From: Usitatibacter palustris
Lineage (GTDB): Bacteria; Pseudomonadota; Gammaproteobacteria; Burkholderiales; Usitatibacteraceae
Direction of reading: 5' to 3'
DNA: 64,000 nucleotides
Assembly: GCF_013003985.1 (NCBI RefSeq)
Contig: NZ_CP053073.1
Span: 2,046,001 to 2,110,000 of the forward strand
Both the position numbers and the translations under genes were made by a program. A model generated the notes under the pieces. The model was given only the letters and a program-made list of their open reading frames with translations, did no database searches and was not told the DNA's origin. Shown here piece after piece: positions 53,827-63,313 of this stretch (its first letter is position 1; each line of letters starts with the position of its first letter).

Positions 53827-56800
53827 TCAGCCGGCGGCCACCGCCACGCGGTGGCTGCTGTTGTCATCGACCAGCGCAATGGAGTTGTCCGGTTGCGCAG
53901 CGCCATCGAGTGTCACGCGAGTCGCGCCACTTCCCGCCGCACCCTGCTCCACGACGATCTCGTACACCGACGCGCCGAAGCGGTAGCGAATCGTCGCTGC
54001 GTTCCAGGCCGGCGGCAGGCACGGCGTGAACCGCAGCCGGTCGCCTTCGCGCGAGATCCCCAGCAGTGACTCGATGACGAGCCGGTACATCCAGCCCGCC
54101 GATCCCGTGTACCAGCTCCATCCGCCGCGGCCTGTGTGCGGCGCCACGCCGTAGACATCGGCGCAGATCACATAAGGTTCAACCTTGTAGGTCGCACTGG
54201 CCTCGGGCGAGCTCGATCGGTTGGGCGGATTGATCATGCTCGTGAGCTCCCACGCGCGTTCGCGATCGCCCAGTGCCGCGAAGGCCATCGCCGCCCAGAT
54301 CGCACCATGCGTGTATTGCCCGCCGTTCTCGCGCACGCCCGGGACGTAGCCGCGGATGTAGCCCGGATCGAGTCCCGACTTGTTGTCGAAGGGTGGATCG
54401 AGAAGTTGCACGAGCGAATGGTCGCGGCGCACGAGGCGTTCATCGAGCGCGAGCATCGCCGTACGGGCCCGCGTGGCCTCGCCCGCTCCCGAGAGCACCG
54501 ACCAGCTCTGCGATACCGAATCGATGCGGCACTCGGTGCCTGACGCGGTACCCAGCGGTGTGCCGTCGTCGAAATACGCGCGCCGATACCATTCGCCGTC
54601 CCACGCATGCCGATCGAGGTTGCGGCGCAGCTCGACGCGCTGCGTCTCGCATTTGTCAGCGAACGTTGCGTCGCCTCTCAGGCGCGCAACCTCCGCGAAC
54701 TGCTCGAGCACGGCACACAGGAAGAAGCCCAGCCACACGCTCTCGCCCGTCCCCTTGATCCCGACCAGGTTCATGCCGTCGTTCCAGTCGCCCGATCCCA
54801 TCAGCGGCAAGCCGTGCGCGCCGAAGCGCAGCCCATGCTCGACCGCGCGCAGGCAGTGTTCGTAGACCGTGGCCGACTGCGAGGAGCGATTGGGCAGGTC
54901 GTAGTACGAATCGTCGCCGGCATTCACGGGCCGGCCTTCGAGGAACGCGGCTTCCTCGTCGAGGACGGAGGCGTCGCCCGTGGCCTTCACGTAGCGCGCG
55001 GCCGCGAGCGGCAGCCAGAGGTAGTCGTCGGAGCAACGCGTGCGCACGCCCCGGCCCGAAGGCGGATGCCACCAGTGCTGCACGTCGCCTTCGAGGAACT
55101 GGCGTCCCGCGCTGCGCACGAGGTGCTCGCGAACCAGTGCCGGTTCCGCATGCACGAGCGCCATCGTGTCCTGCAGCTGGTCGCGGAATCCGAAGGCGCC
55201 GCCCGATTGGTAGTAGCCGCTGCGCGCCCACAGCCGGCTCGCCACGGTCTGGTAGAGCAGCCAGCCATTGGCCATCACGTTGATGGCGGGATCGGGCGTT
55301 TCAATCTGGACGGCGCCCAGCGTCCGCGACCATTGCGCACGCACCGCATCGAAAGCAGCCCGCGCCGCGATCGGACCGCGATATCGCTGGACGAGTGCGG
55401 CCGCTTCCTCCGCGTGCCGGCCCACGCCAAGCCGGAAAACGATCTCGCGCTCTTCGTCCTCCGCGAGATCGACGACCACTTGCATGGCCCCGCACGGGTC
55501 GAGCGCCGGTCCCACCTTGCCTGACAAGCGCGCGCGCGACATCGCCGCCGGGTCGCGCATCTCGCCGTTGCGCCCCAGGAATTCCGTGCGATCGGCGGTC
55601 ACGCTGCGCGTCGAGTCGTCGACATCGAGGAACGCGACGCGCCCGGGGAACTCGGTGATGTAGGCGTTGCGCGCGAACAGCGCGCCGCTCTTCATGTCGA
55701 CTTCCGTCACCACGTGCATCGCGGTCTTGGGCCGCAGGTCGCCAAGGACCCATTCCACATAGCCCGTCGCCGATACACGGCGCGCGCGGCCCGACACATT
55801 GCGCATCCTGAGCACGGAGAACTTCACCGGCGCATCGAGCGCGACGTACACCCACAGCTCGGTCTCGATACCGTCCTCGCGATGCTCGAAGACGCTGTAG
55901 CCGAAACCATGGCGTGTCACGTAGGTACCCGCGCCGCGTGCCGGCAGCGGCGTGGGCGACCAGAAATGACCGGTCTCCTCGTCGCGCAGGTACAACGCCT
56001 CGCCACTCTCGTCGCGCACCGGATCGTTGTGCCAGGGCGAGAGGCGGTACTCATGCGCGTTTTCGCTCCACGTATAAGCGCCGCCGCTCTCCGAGATCAC
56101 CGTGCCGAAATCGGGATTGGCGACCACGTTCACCCAGGGCACCGGCGTCGCGTCGCCGGCACGCATCGTGATGACGTATTCGGAACCGTCGGCCGCGAAG
56201 CCGCCCAGTCCATTGGAGAGGATCAGGTCGCGCGACGGCGGTTCAATAGTCTCGGTTTCGGGCTTGTACGGACGGCTCGGCGCGAAGCGCGGCAGGCGCG
56301 ACTCCGCCGGCCCGCGGCGCATCACCTGCTCGGCGAGGCTGCCGCGGCGATCGGTGATGATCACGCGCGCCACGGCATTGAGGAGGATGCGGTCCTCGTC
56401 GGCAATCTGCTCGGCGCGACGCACGAAGATGCCGCCGGGGCGGTCGATGACGTGCGCTTCCACGCCCGCCGCAACGAGACCCATGATCTGGTCCTGGAGG
56501 ACCTGGCGATAACCGCCGCGGTCGTCATTCCAGATGACGAGGTCGACCGCGAGGCCCTTCAGCCGCCAGTACGCGTGCGCCTGCACCATGCGGCGCACGA
56601 GGTCGATGTTGTCCGAGTCGCCGATCTGCAGGACGACGATCGGCAGGTCGCCGGAAATCGCGTGGCTCCAGAGGCCGGACTGCGCGCGGCGGTTCCTCGC
56701 GATGATCCCGGGCTCGGCGCGCAGCGTCGCGTTCGCGTGGATCACGGAACCCGCGAGGCGCGAGTAGAGCTGTGCATCCGATTCCGTCGCGTTAATCTGC

Positions 56801-59800
56801 CGCAGCGTCACGCCGCTGTGCGTCCAGGCGAGATCGAACACGCGATCGGCGAGGCGCTGGTCCTGGTATTTCGCGATGAGGCCCAGGGCCCCCTCGCGCG
56901 TTTCCGCAACCCCCGAGGTGAGGTCGATCGTCACGGTCTGCTGCGGGTCGAGCACGATCCGATGGCGAATCGAGACGATGGGATCGAGCACCGAGCCCTG
57001 CCCGCCTGAAAGCCGCCCGGCTTCCGCCATCGCGATCGGATCGGCAAGCGAACGGCCCCGGCCGATGAAAGCCATGCGATCCGTTTCCCAGGAGACGTCC
57101 TGCGAAGCCGCACCGTGAACGGACATGAGATGCAGCATCCACGGGACGCTCTCGTCGCGCGCACGCGGACGCCGCGTGCTGAGGATCGCCTGCCCGCGCG
57201 CCACCGACTCGGTCTGCACGAAGAGATTGGAGAACGCCGGGTGCAGCGCATCGGCCGCACTCGGTGCCAGCGCCACTTCCGCGTAGCTCGTCACCTCGAT
57301 CGTGCGGCGCACCCGCGCGCGATTGGTGATGTGCAGCCGCCGCAGGTCGATGTCGTCCTCGGGCGAGACCGCGATCTCCGTATGCGTCTCGAAGTCGTTG
57401 TCGCGCCGGCGGAACTCCGCGCGGCTCTCGGTGAAGATCGCCTCGTAGTGCTCGGGCTGCTTGAGCGTGGGCTGGTGCGAAGCCGACCAGAAGTCGCCGG
57501 TCGCCACGTCGCGGATGTAGCAGAACGTGCCCCACGGGTCGGCCGTGCCGTCCTCGCGCCAGCGCGTCACCGCAAGATCACGCCAGCGCGTGCTGCCGCC
57601 GCCGGCGTTCGTCACCATCACGTGGTAGCGGCCGTTCGAGAGCAGCTGCACCTCGGGGATCGGCGTGTTGGGTGTTGCGAACACGCGCACCGGTGCGTCC
57701 GTGCCCGCGGTGACGGCACGCACCTCGGCGAGATCGGCCGGATGCGAATCGATCGGCATGACCTTGGGAATGCGCTCCTGCAGGAGCAGCAGCGTGGCCT
57801 TGACCAACGGATCCGACGTGAAGCGCTTCTGCATCGGGGCGCCCAGCAGGACATGCGTGAGCGACAGCAGGATCATTCCCTGGTGGTGCGCCATGAACGA
57901 ACGCACGATCACGCTCGACTGGCCGCGAGGCACGCGCGCGGGCGTGTAGTCGATCGCCTCGAAGAGGCCGTAGCGGCCGGCCATCCCGTCGCCCGCAAGG
58001 CGTTGCAGGTTCGAGCACGATTCTTCCGGGTCGACCGTCAACGCGAGCGCCGACGCATAGGGCGCGACCACGAGATCGTCGGCGAGTCCGCGCTTGAATC
58101 CGAGGCCGGGCACGCCGAACGCGCGGTACTGGTAGTTCAGCGCTGAGTCCACGGCGTTGTAGCCGCTCTCCGAAATGCCCCACGGCACGCCGCGCTGCTT
58201 GCCGTACGCGACCTGCCGCTTGACCATCTCCTGCCCCGTCTGCTCGAGCAGCGTGTTCTCGTACGCGGGCATCACGAGCACCGGCATGAGGTACTCGAAC
58301 ATCGAGCCGCTCCACGACAGCAACACGCCACGACCGCCGGCGGCGGTGAGCTGGCGGCCGAGCGCGAACCAGTTCTCCTGCGGGAGCTGCCCCTGCGCGA
58401 TGGCGACGAAGCTCGAGAAGCGCGCTTCGGAAGCGAGCAGATCGTAGAAGCTCGCGTCGAGTCTGCGCTCGCCCACGTTGTAGCCGATGGCGAGCAAGTG
58501 CCGCGACTTGTCGTAGAGGAACGCGTATTCCATTCGCGCAAGCTCGTCGCATTGCGCCGCGAGGCGTTCGATGAGCGCCATGCGCTGCGTGGCGTGCCGC
58601 TCCTCGACCGGGAGCGCACGGGCCTCGAAGGCCGCGATCTCTCGAAGCGTCGGAATATCCCGGCCCGGCCAGCGCTCGGCGCCGCCTTCGGTGTCGCTCC
58701 AGGGCGCGATCGTTGCAAGCTCTTCGCGCAATCCCGCAATCTGCCGCACGAGCGCATCGGCCCACGCGCGCGCATCGCCTTCGCCCGTCACCAGCGCCGC
58801 GACTTCATCGACATGCGCCGCCAACGCATCGAGCCGTTCGCGCGCCGCGACCAGCGTGGTGGGTGGCGCGTCGTAGGCGCTCTCGAGCGCGCGCTGCAGG
58901 CGCCCAAGCGGCACCGTAGCCGCTCCGCGTTCAGCCTCTGCAAGCGTGCGCGCGGTATCGCCCAGTCCTTCGAACCAGCGGCGATCGATGACCCGATCGT
59001 CGGCCAGCGCGAGAAGTCCGGGCTTGAGGGTCATGAGGTGCCCGCCCAGGTTGCCGCTGTCGACCGCGGAAACATAGAGGGGCCGCAGGGGCTTCAACGA
59101 GCGTGTGTCGTACCAGTTGTAGAAGTGGCCCTCGAAGCGCTCCATGGCGACCATCGTCTCGAGCGCACCCGCGGTCCGCGCGAGCAGCTGACCCGCCGGG
59201 ATGTAGCCAAAGTCGTAGGCCGAGAGATTCGCGAGCAGCGAGAAGCCGATATTCGTCGGTGACGTTCGATGCGCCACCACCGGCCCGGGATGCTCCTGGT
59301 AGCTGTCGGGCGGAAGCCAGTTGTCCTCGGGGCCGACGAAGGTATCGAAGAATGCCCACGTGCGGCGCGCGAGGTTGCGCAGGAACACGAGTTGTTCGCC
59401 ATCGAGCTGCGGCTTGCGGCGCACCACGGGGCGGCTGATCCACCAGGCGAGGAGCGGCGAGATGAACCAGAGGAGGAGTACCGGTGCGGCGACGGCCAGC
59501 GAGTACGGCGCGAGGCGCTCGAGCACGACGCCCAGGACGATGGCCAGCGCGGGCCCGGCCCACTGGGTCCGGATCGCGGTGAGCAACCCGTGGCGATCGC
59601 GCACCACGGCCGAGGGTGTCCACTCGAGCAAGCCGCGAAGCGAGAACATCATGCGCATCGTCGCTCGCACGATCGCATCGACATTAACCGAGGCTTCGTA
59701 AGGGAGGAACGCGAGCGTGAGCAGGGCCGTGGCACCGTGGCGGCCGGCCGAGGCGATGGTCGCTTCGAGATGCTGCCGGAGCGGCATGTCGCGCGGCTTG

Positions 59801-62469
59801 CGCAACAGGTCCGCGAAGAGCGCGATGGCTGAAGGCAGCACGAGGATCCCGATCACCACGAGGGTCCACAGCCACGCGTGGCCGAGCACGGTCCAGCCCA
59901 GGATGAGCAGCGCGGTGAGCGCGGCCGGGACGAGGCTGCGTCGCAGGTTGTCGAAGACCTTCCATTGCGACAGCCACGAAAGCGGGTTGGGGAAGTGGCG
60001 CGGGCCCGCCCCTCGCACCTGCGCGCGCAGCCACCCGAAGAGCTGCCAGTCGCCGCGGACCCACCGGTGCCGGCGGCTGATGTCGGCGCCGTAGGTCGCG
60101 GGGTAGTCCTCGTAGAGTTGCACGTCGCTCAGCAGGCCCGAGCGCACGTGACAACCCTCGATGAGGTCATGGCTGAGGATCCGGTTCTCCGGGAAGCGCC
60201 CCGCGAGCGCGCATTCGAAGGCATCGACGTCGTAGATGCCCTTGCCGATGAACGAACCTTCGGCGAACGCATCCTGGTAGACGTCCGACACCGCGCGCGT
60301 ATACGGATCGATGCCCGTGTCGCCGCCGTGCAAGCGCGCGTACAGCGAACGATTCGCGCCCGGCAGGCTGATGGCGACTCGCGGCTGCAGGATGCCGTAG
60401 CCCTCGGTGACGAGGCCGCCCTGCTCGAATCGCGCGCGGTTGAGCGGATGGGCCATCGTGGCGACCATCTCGCGCGCCGCATCGCGCGGCAACTGCGTAT
60501 CGGTATCGAGGGTGATCACGTAGCGCACGCCGGTGAGCTTTTCCGTATCACCGACGACGAGCGAGAACCCCCCTTCCCCGTTGCCGCGCAGCACCGCATT
60601 GAGGGCCGCGAGCTTGCCGCGCTTGCGCTCTTCCCCCATCCACACGCCTTCTTTCGCGTTCCAGCGGCGCGGGCGGTGGAAGAGATAGAACCGGTCCGCC
60701 GCGACCTGGCCGGTCGCCGGATCGACGTGCCCGTACTTCGCATTCAGGTCTTCGATGCCCTTCCTCGCGCGCCACAGCAGCAGGTCGTCCTCGATACAAG
60801 TCTCGGTCGCCGCGTCGAGGAAGTCCGTGAGCAGCCCGAAGTGCAGGTGCGAATCGCGATTGGCGAGGAAGCGCACCTCGAGCGCCTCGACGAGGTGGTC
60901 GATGCCCTCGAGGCAGGTCAGCATCGTGGGCACGACTACAAGCGTGCGCGACTGCGACGGAATGGCGCTCGAGTAATCCATCCGCGGGAGTGCCCTCGGC
61001 TTGACGACCAGCGTCACCAGCCAATTGACGACCCCCGAGGCGAGCTGGCTGAGCGCGATGAGCAGCAGCACGCCCAGCGCAGGCAGCGTGGAGACGCGCA
61101 CTCCATAGTCGTAGGCGAACACAAGCAGCGCCGCCGTGAGTCCTGCCGTGATGGCGAACATCCCGCCGAGGTATGGGAGCAAGGCGACGCGCCGGGTCGC
61201 GCGACGAAGGCCCTCGGCCGCGGTGATCCGCACGCCGGCCGCCTGCTCGAGTTTCTGCCGGCCCCGATCGACCAGGTAATAGCCGACATGCGCGGTACGG
61301 TCGGCATCGCCATCGCCTGTCCCCCCAGCGCCCTTGGCCGCCTCGAAGGCCAGCTGGATCGCCTTGCGCGCGACGTCACCTTCGCCGAGCGAGCTCCCGC
61401 GGGCCATCTCCTCGACCGCGTGGCGATAGCGGTCGCGCGTGGCGAAGTCCATGCGCCCGTAGAGGCCACCGGGATCCTCGCGCAGCTTCTGCTCGACGAC
61501 GCTCGTCGACTCGAAGAACTTGCGCCACTCGATGGCCCCGAGCAACCGCAGGCTGCCGATCGAGTTGCTGGTCGAGACCTGCACCGCTGCCTGGGTCTGC
61601 GCCTGCACCTGCACCAGCTGCTCGATCGAGAAACCCGATTCGCCCAGGCGCTGCTCGATCCACGTGAGCGGCAAGGCAAGCGCCGCGCTCTGCCCCTGCA
61701 GCCGCCGCACGAGCTCGGCCACGAACGCGCTCACCATCGGCGGATTGGAGCGCGCCATGTCCGCGATCACCAGGATCAGGTTCTTGGGATCGTGCTCGGC
61801 GACCTCGAGCATCTGGTCGGCCCAGGCGCCGGCGCGCTCGCGTTCCCTCATCGCGGTGGCAATCCGGGTACCGACCCGGCGCAGGTTCTCGATCAACGCG
61901 AGCCGCAGCATGATCGGGAACGCCCAGAGCTCGCCCATCGTGAGCGGGGCCACGGTCTGGTAGGCGGCGACGAAGCGCGAGAGGCTTTCCTCGTCGATCC
62001 GGCCGTCGCCGTGGGAGATCGCTTCGAACGCGAGGTCGTAGACGCGCGGCAGCGTCGCCGAAGGACCCCGCGCGAGCTTCGGGAGCTCCAGGCTGTAGCC
62101 CTTGGGCAAGTGCCGCTTGGTCGTGCGGATCTGCTCTTCGATCAGGTAGAAGTTGTCGAGCAGCCATTCCGCGGCGGGCGTGATGCGTTCGTTCGCGGCC
62201 ACGGTCTCGACGAGAAGCTCACCCACTTCGTCGAGGACGGCGGCGTTCTCGGCAAGGCGCACCAGGAGGCGGTCGCGGGAGCGCCCGGTCGCCAGCCGGT
62301 GGGAGAGCGCGAGGTTCTTGCCGTGCTGCTCCATCTGGTCGGCGCTGAAGAGCTCCGATCGCAGCGGCGGTTCCTCGTCGGCGAGCTTGTCCCGCATCTC
62401 GGGCGCGAAAAAGCGCGCGACGGGCTCGAGCAGTCGCTGCAGGAAAGTGGGGTCGGTCACCCAATCCAT
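53827..62469 (-). CDS. ndvB: Cyclic beta-1,2-glucan synthase
   Basis: 2880 residues from the ATG at 62469 (DWVTDPTFLQRLLEPVAR); a longer open frame upstream is not used. This is the giant integral membrane enzyme that makes periplasmic cyclic beta-1,2-glucan from UDP-glucose. Order: an N-terminal domain (to about 430), membrane segments (about 440-510), a glycosyltransferase (GT84) domain with TLDTDTQLPRDAAREM near residue 653 and RHRWVRGDWQLFGWL near 800, further membrane segments (about 840-1000), a glycoamylase-like region with WYDTRSLKPL near 1120, and a C-terminal GH94 phosphorylase part with DWNDGMN near 2560 and GRGGWSWYTGSAGWMYR. Cyclic glucan matters for osmotic fitness and host contact. 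The exporter NdvA is not seen in the window. Confidence 0.9.
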   Translation of the reverse strand: MDWVTDPTFLQRLLEPVARFFAPEMRDKLADEEPPLRSELFSADQMEQHGKNLALSHRLATGRSRDRLLVRLAENAAVLDEVGELLVETVAANERITPAAEWLLDNFYLIEEQIRTTKRHLPKGYSLELPKLARGPSATLPRVYDLAFEAISHGDGRIDEESLSRFVAAYQTVAPLTMGELWAFPIMLRLALIENLRRVGTRIATAMRERERAGAWADQMLEVAEHDPKNLILVIADMARSNPPMVSAFVAELVRRLQGQSAALALPLTWIEQRLGESGFSIEQLVQVQAQTQAAVQVSTSNSIGSLRLLGAIEWRKFFESTSVVEQKLREDPGGLYGRMDFATRDRYRHAVEEMARGSSLGEGDVARKAIQLAFEAAKGAGGTGDGDADRTAHVGYYLVDRGRQKLEQAAGVRITAAEGLRRATRRVALLPYLGGMFAITAGLTAALLVFAYDYGVRVSTLPALGVLLLIALSQLASGVVNWLVTLVVKPRALPRMDYSSAIPSQSRTLVVVPTMLTCLEGIDHLVEALEVRFLANRDSHLHFGLLTDFLDAATETCIEDDLLLWRARKGIEDLNAKYGHVDPATGQVAADRFYLFHRPRRWNAKEGVWMGEERKRGKLAALNAVLRGNGEGGFSLVVGDTEKLTGVRYVITLDTDTQLPRDAAREMVATMAHPLNRARFEQGGLVTEGYGILQPRVAISLPGANRSLYARLHGGDTGIDPYTRAVSDVYQDAFAEGSFIGKGIYDVDAFECALAGRFPENRILSHDLIEGCHVRSGLLSDVQLYEDYPATYGADISRRHRWVRGDWQLFGWLRAQVRGAGPRHFPNPLSWLSQWKVFDNLRRSLVPAALTALLILGWTVLGHAWLWTLVVIGILVLPSAIALFADLLRKPRDMPLRQHLEATIASAGRHGATALLTLAFLPYEASVNVDAIVRATMRMMFSLRGLLEWTPSAVVRDRHGLLTAIRTQWAGPALAIVLGVVLERLAPYSLAVAAPVLLLWFISPLLAWWISRPVVRRKPQLDGEQLVFLRNLARRTWAFFDTFVGPEDNWLPPDSYQEHPGPVVAHRTSPTNIGFSLLANLSAYDFGYIPAGQLLARTAGALETMVAMERFEGHFYNWYDTRSLKPLRPLYVSAVDSGNLGGHLMTLKPGLLALADDRVIDRRWFEGLGDTARTLAEAERGAATVPLGRLQRALESAYDAPPTTLVAARERLDALAAHVDEVAALVTGEGDARAWADALVRQIAGLREELATIAPWSDTEGGAERWPGRDIPTLREIAAFEARALPVEERHATQRMALIERLAAQCDELARMEYAFLYDKSRHLLAIGYNVGERRLDASFYDLLASEARFSSFVAIAQGQLPQENWFALGRQLTAAGGRGVLLSWSGSMFEYLMPVLVMPAYENTLLEQTGQEMVKRQVAYGKQRGVPWGISESGYNAVDSALNYQYRAFGVPGLGFKRGLADDLVVAPYASALALTVDPEESCSNLQRLAGDGMAGRYGLFEAIDYTPARVPRGQSSVIVRSFMAHHQGMILLSLTHVLLGAPMQKRFTSDPLVKATLLLLQERIPKVMPIDSHPADLAEVRAVTAGTDAPVRVFATPNTPIPEVQLLSNGRYHVMVTNAGGGSTRWRDLAVTRWREDGTADPWGTFCYIRDVATGDFWSASHQPTLKQPEHYEAIFTESRAEFRRRDNDFETHTEIAVSPEDDIDLRRLHITNRARVRRTIEVTSYAEVALAPSAADALHPAFSNLFVQTESVARGQAILSTRRPRARDESVPWMLHLMSVHGAASQDVSWETDRMAFIGRGRSLADPIAMAEAGRLSGGQGSVLDPIVSIRHRIVLDPQQTVTIDLTSGVAETREGALGLIAKYQDQRLADRVFDLAWTHSGVTLRQINATESDAQLYSRLAGSVIHANATLRAEPGIIARNRRAQSGLWSHAISGDLPIVVLQIGDSDNIDLVRRMVQAHAYWRLKGLAVDLVIWNDDRGGYRQVLQDQIMGLVAAGVEAHVIDRPGGIFVRRAEQIADEDRILLNAVARVIITDRRGSLAEQVMRRGPAESRLPRFAPSRPYKPETETIEPPSRDLILSNGLGGFAADGSEYVITMRAGDATPVPWVNVVANPDFGTVISESGGAYTWSENAHEYRLSPWHNDPVRDESGEALYLRDEETGHFWSPTPLPARGAGTYVTRHGFGYSVFEHREDGIETELWVYVALDAPVKFSVLRMRNVSGRARRVSATGYVEWVLGDLRPKTAMHVVTEVDMKSGALFARNAYITEFPGRVAFLDVDDSTRSVTADRTEFLGRNGEMRDPAAMSRARLSGKVGPALDPCGAMQVVVDLAEDEEREIVFRLGVGRHAEEAAALVQRYRGPIAARAAFDAVRAQWSRTLGAVQIETPDPAINVMANGWLLYQTVASRLWARSGYYQSGGAFGFRDQLQDTMALVHAEPALVREHLVRSAGRQFLEGDVQHWWHPPSGRGVRTRCSDDYLWLPLAAARYVKATGDASVLDEEAAFLEGRPVNAGDDSYYDLPNRSSQSATVYEHCLRAVEHGLRFGAHGLPLMGSGDWNDGMNLVGIKGTGESVWLGFFLCAVLEQFAEVARLRGDATFADKCETQRVELRRNLDRHAWDGEWYRRAYFDDGTPLGTASGTECRIDSVSQSWSVLSGAGEATRARTAMLALDERLVRRDHSLVQLLDPPFDNKSGLDPGYIRGYVPGVRENGGQYTHGAIWAAMAFAALGDRERAWELTSMINPPNRSSSPEASATYKVEPYVICADVYGVAPHTGRGGWSWYTGSAGWMYRLVIESLLGISREGDRLRFTPCLPPAWNAATIRYRFGASVYEIVVEQGAAGSGATRVTLDGAAQPDNSIALVDDNSSHRVAVAAG

Positions 62470-62658
62470 CCTACAGGCCGCCGACGGACGAAACCGTCGG
62501 ACGAGCCCTACAGTACAAGCAAATTTGTTCCAATCAGCGCCGTGGTGGTGCACGTCCCGCTACACTCGAACGATCGCAGTCGCCCGAACGCTGGCAGTAG
62601 GCCACGTGGAGAAAAGGGGCGTTGGAAGCTCAACGTTTCCCTCTATGGGGTCTCCACT
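62470..62658. promoter_or_regulatory. 189-bp gap before the HNH gene with a structured leader
   Basis: No gene is seen. At 62606-62657 the inverted arms GTGGAGA (62606-62612) and TCTCCAC (62651-62657) enclose a smaller stem (CGTTG / CAACG around GAAGCT), and the right arm ends one base before the HNH start codon. A second stem, CCGACGG / CCGTCGG, lies near 62480-62500. The AT content rises across this gap compared with the glucan-synthase gene. Promoters for both directions should be here but are not clear. Confidence 0.4.
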
Positions 62659-63291
62659 ATGGGCCGAAGGCGAACCTGGACTGACGCACAACTCCTTCAG
62701 GCTGTCCAAGCATCACGCTCGCTCGCGGCGACGCTAAGAGTGCTGGGATTGCGCGCCTGTGGCGGCAACTACGCGAGCATTGGAGCGCGCATTCTTGCAC
62801 TTCATGCGGATACATCGCATTGGACGGGTCAAGCGCACCTCCGCGGCAGGCCGAACCCGCATGTACCCATACGACCACTCGTCGAGATCCTCGCACGTGG
62901 CAGCAGCTTCCAAAGCAATAAGCTTCGTATCCGATTGATTCGCGCTGGGTATCTGGAGCCTCGCTGCGAGATGTGTGGGAACACCGTATGGCAAGGTCAA
63001 CCTATTCCGCTGGAGCTCGACCACATAGATGGGGATCGAACGAACAACGAGTTCGCCAACCTTCGCTTGCTCTGCCCCAATTGCCACGCGCTCACACCCA
63101 CATACAAAGGGCGCAACATTAGATATGCCCACATTCCGCCTCTCGCCGAAATCATTTTTGGCATCGAGCGCTGTGGTGGGATAAGGCACTACGCGCGCGA
63201 GCGGGGCGTCACGCCCGATGCCGTCCGAGGCTGGTTAAGGTCGAAGCGCTATAGCCTTGCGCTGCAAGCCGTCCTGGCTGAGCCTTCGTGA
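62659..63291 (+). CDS. Free-standing HNH endonuclease
   Basis: 210 residues from the ATG at 62659; the frame is open upstream but that is a shadow of the glucan synthase gene. The N-terminal segment TWTDAQLLQAVQASRSLAAT, then LRVLGLRACGGNYASIGARI and DTSHWTGQAHLRGRP, is a DNA-recognition-like region shared by a family of phage-type HNH proteins. The nuclease domain has CEMCGNTVWQGQPIPLELDH, IDGDRTNNEFANLRLLCPNC and HALTPTYKGRN, giving the metal His, a paired CxxC/CxxC zinc site, and the HNH His. A third part (RHYARERGVTPDAVRGWLRS) looks like a helix-turn-helix. Base composition is clearly lower in G+C than in the neighbours, which suggests horizontal arrival. It ends 22 bases before the intron-containing tRNA gene. 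Confidence 0.9.
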   Translation: MGRRRTWTDAQLLQAVQASRSLAATLRVLGLRACGGNYASIGARILALHADTSHWTGQAHLRGRPNPHVPIRPLVEILARGSSFQSNKLRIRLIRAGYLEPRCEMCGNTVWQGQPIPLELDHIDGDRTNNEFANLRLLCPNCHALTPTYKGRNIRYAHIPPLAEIIFGIERCGGIRHYARERGVTPDAVRGWLRSKRYSLALQAVLAEPS

Positions 63292-63313
63292 TACTTTCTA
63301 TGCAGAGCGAGAT

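Noticed and set aside
53827..53900. Terminator between the aminotransferase and glucan synthase genes
   Set aside because: Only 3 bases separate the convergent stops and no stem with T run was found.
59878..62658. A very long plus-strand open frame running into the HNH gene
   Set aside because: It is the antisense of the glucan synthase gene, lacks family motifs, and stays open because of high G+C codon bias; only the last 210 codons from 62659 are a real gene.
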